From NCBI RefSeq assembly GCF_006658505.1, contig NZ_VFUZ01000004.1, positions 62,001 through 126,000 on the forward strand: a stretch of DNA of 64,000 nt. The letters are read 5' to 3'. The notes under the pieces were generated by a model that saw only the letters and a program-made list of their open reading frames with translations, ran no database searches and had not been told where the DNA came from. This stretch comes from Mesorhizobium sp. B2-4-15. GTDB taxonomy: Bacteria; Pseudomonadota; Alphaproteobacteria; Rhizobiales; Rhizobiaceae. Below are positions 62,615 through 64,000 of this stretch, piece after piece (positions within the stretch are counted from its first letter, which is position 1; every line of letters begins with the position of its first letter). A program made the position numbers and the translations under genes.

Positions 62615-63999
62615 CTACCGCCCCATCCTGTTCCAGGCATCCAGCCCTGCGATCTTGTAGGCCTCGGCCAGCGTCGGATAGTTGAAGGTGTTGTTGACGA
62701 AGAAGTCGACCGTGCCGCCGAGGTTGATCACCGCCTGGCCGATATGGATCAGCTCGGTAGCGCCCTCGCCGACGATATGCGCGCCGAGCAGGCGGCGCGT
62801 CTCGATCGAGAACAGGAGCTTCAGGAAGCCGGTGTCGACGCCCATGATGTGGCCGCGCGACGTCTCGCGGAAGCGCGCCACACCAACCTCATAGGCACCG
62901 CCGCTCTGGCGCACCTGCTCTTCGGAATGGCCGACCGTGGAGATCTCCGGCACCGCGTAGATCCCATAGGGAAAGGTCTCCGGCGGCGGTGGCAACGTCA
63001 CGCCGAAAGCATGGCAGGCCGCCACCCTGCCCTGCTCCATCGATGTCGAGGCAAGACTCGGAAAGCCGATGACATCGCCGGCGGCGTAGATGTTCGGCAC
63101 GCTGGTCTGGAAAGTCTGCGGATCGACCTTGATGCGGCCCCTGGAGTCGGCCTCGATGCCGACCACGTCGAGACCCAGGCTGCCGACATTCCCGGTGCGG
63201 CCGGCGGCGTAGAGCACGACCTCCGAACGAATGGTGCGGCCGTCGGCCAATTCCACCTCGGCGGCTTCGGGCCTGGAGCGGATTTCCTTCACCGCGCTGC
63301 CCAGCCGGATCGTCATGCCGCGATCGCGCATCTGGTGGATGAAATCGTCGACGATCTCGCGGTCGACGAAATCGAGGATGGAGTTGCGCGGCTCGACCAG
63401 TGTCACCGGTACATCGAGCGCGGAAAAGATCGTGGCATATTCGACGCCGATGACGCCGGCGCCGATCACGGTCAGCGTGCGGGGGAGGCGGTGGAGTTCC
63501 AGCATCTCGTCGCTGTCGAAGACACGGGTCTTGTCGAAAGGCACGTCGCTCGGCCGGTGCGGCCGGGTGCCGACCGCGATCAGCGCATTGGCGAAACCGA
63601 CTTCGCTGTAATCGCCATTTTCCGATGTCAGGCTGACCTTGTTGGGGCCGAGGAACTTCACCGCCGCACGCGCGCTCTTGACGTGTTGCGCATGAACTGG
63701 TGCTGCAGCACCTCGACCTCGTGGTCGAGCGTCTTGTGCAGGCGCTCGATCAGGTCGCCGACCGAGATGTCCTGCTTGACCCGGTAGCCGCGCCCGTAGA
63801 AGCCGCGCTCGCGCCAGCCTGACAGGTTGAGGACCGTTTCGCGCAGCGTTTTCGAGGGGATCGTGCCGGTGTGCACGGAGACGCCGCCCAGACGCCGGCC
63901 GCGGTCGACCACCAGCACCGATTTGCCGAGCTTGGCCGCTTGCACCGCCGCGCGGCGGCCGGAAGGGCCGCTGCCGATGACCAGCATGTCGTAATCCAT
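62615..63999 (-). pseudogene. sthA: Soluble pyridine nucleotide transhydrogenase, frameshifted
   Basis: The gene for the Si-specific NAD(P)+ transhydrogenase, a flavoprotein that balances NADPH and NADH. Starting at the ATG at 63999, the FAD-binding part reads MDYDMLVIGSGPSGRRAAVQ and GGVSVHTGTIPSKTLRETVL but runs into a stop at 63658 after 113 residues. The remainder (KFLGPNKVSLTSENGDYSEV onward, NAD site VIGAGVIGVEYA, dimer region to GLDAWNRMGR) continues in another frame from 63661 to 62615. Inserting one base near 63681 in AACACGTCAAG restores MRNTVKSARAAVKFLGP, the usual sequence. Either a real inactivation or a sequencing error. Confidence 0.85.
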
Positions 64000-64000
64000 G

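Overview
The window is GC-rich, densely coded chromosomal DNA from an alphaproteobacterium, most like Mesorhizobium or a close relative in the Rhizobiales. This rests on family content and gene order: ihfA-fabH-plsX-DUF177-Cbp3 chaperone, glyA/nrdR-ribD-ribE-ribH-nusB, LdtR next to an L,D-transpeptidase, DUF2842, DUF982, DUF6163 and OpgC genes, and intergenic palindromes of a type common in rhizobia. No phage, IS element, CRISPR array or rRNA operon was seen. There is one tRNA, tRNA-Pro(GGG).

Layout. 1-5.9 kb: tail end of a secreted-protein gene, an OafA-type acyltransferase, agmatinase, argC, an APH(6)-type kinase, haem A synthase and a DUF2842 protein. 5.9-15.4 kb: an exopolysaccharide locus with deacetylase, GNAT acyltransferase, Wzz/Wzc-like co-polymerase, Wza-like lipoprotein, GT4, initiating phosphoglycosyl transferase and O-antigen-ligase-like polymerase. 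This set parallels Caulobacter holdfast and rhizobial unipolar-polysaccharide loci. 15.4-18.9 kb: tRNA-Pro, a YbaK-type tRNA deacylase, small regulators, a histidine-rich secreted peptide and a TupA-like ATP-grasp protein. 18.9-24.4 kb: MerR regulator, ihfA, fabH, plsX, DUF177, Cbp3-like chaperone and bamE. 24.4-31 kb: H+-pumping pyrophosphatase and a YehZYXW-type osmolyte ABC transporter. 31-38 kb: MFS, nusB, ribH, a dead ParDE toxin-antitoxin pair, ribE, ribD, nrdR and glyA. 38-48 kb: Na+/H+ antiporter, L,D-transpeptidase with LdtR, DUF6163, hydroxyisobutyryl-CoA hydrolase, DUF2066, hemB, a glyoxalase-fold protein and a DHFR-like protein. 48-58 kb: PPK2, two tandem GT90 genes, small proteins, GntR/MFS, a LacI regulator with three identical operators beside two tiny related genes, OpgC and an esterase. 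58-64 kb: a tight four-gene operon of TelA, a lipoprotein joining a substrate-binding domain to a VWA domain, an XpaC-like membrane protein, and a second substrate-binding protein. It faces a frameshifted sthA.

Most noteworthy points. (1) The TelA/SBP-VWA/XpaC/SBP operon at 58.2-62.6 kb looks like a cell-envelope relative of Ter-type stress modules and has no described function that I know of. (2) The LacI gene and two minute EDIYRN-motif genes share three copies of a 14-bp operator. (3) The 5.9-15.4 kb locus is a candidate unipolar adhesin locus. (4) Three genes carry single-base frameshifts (ParD-like antitoxin, second GT90, sthA), so either decay or sequencing errors should be considered.
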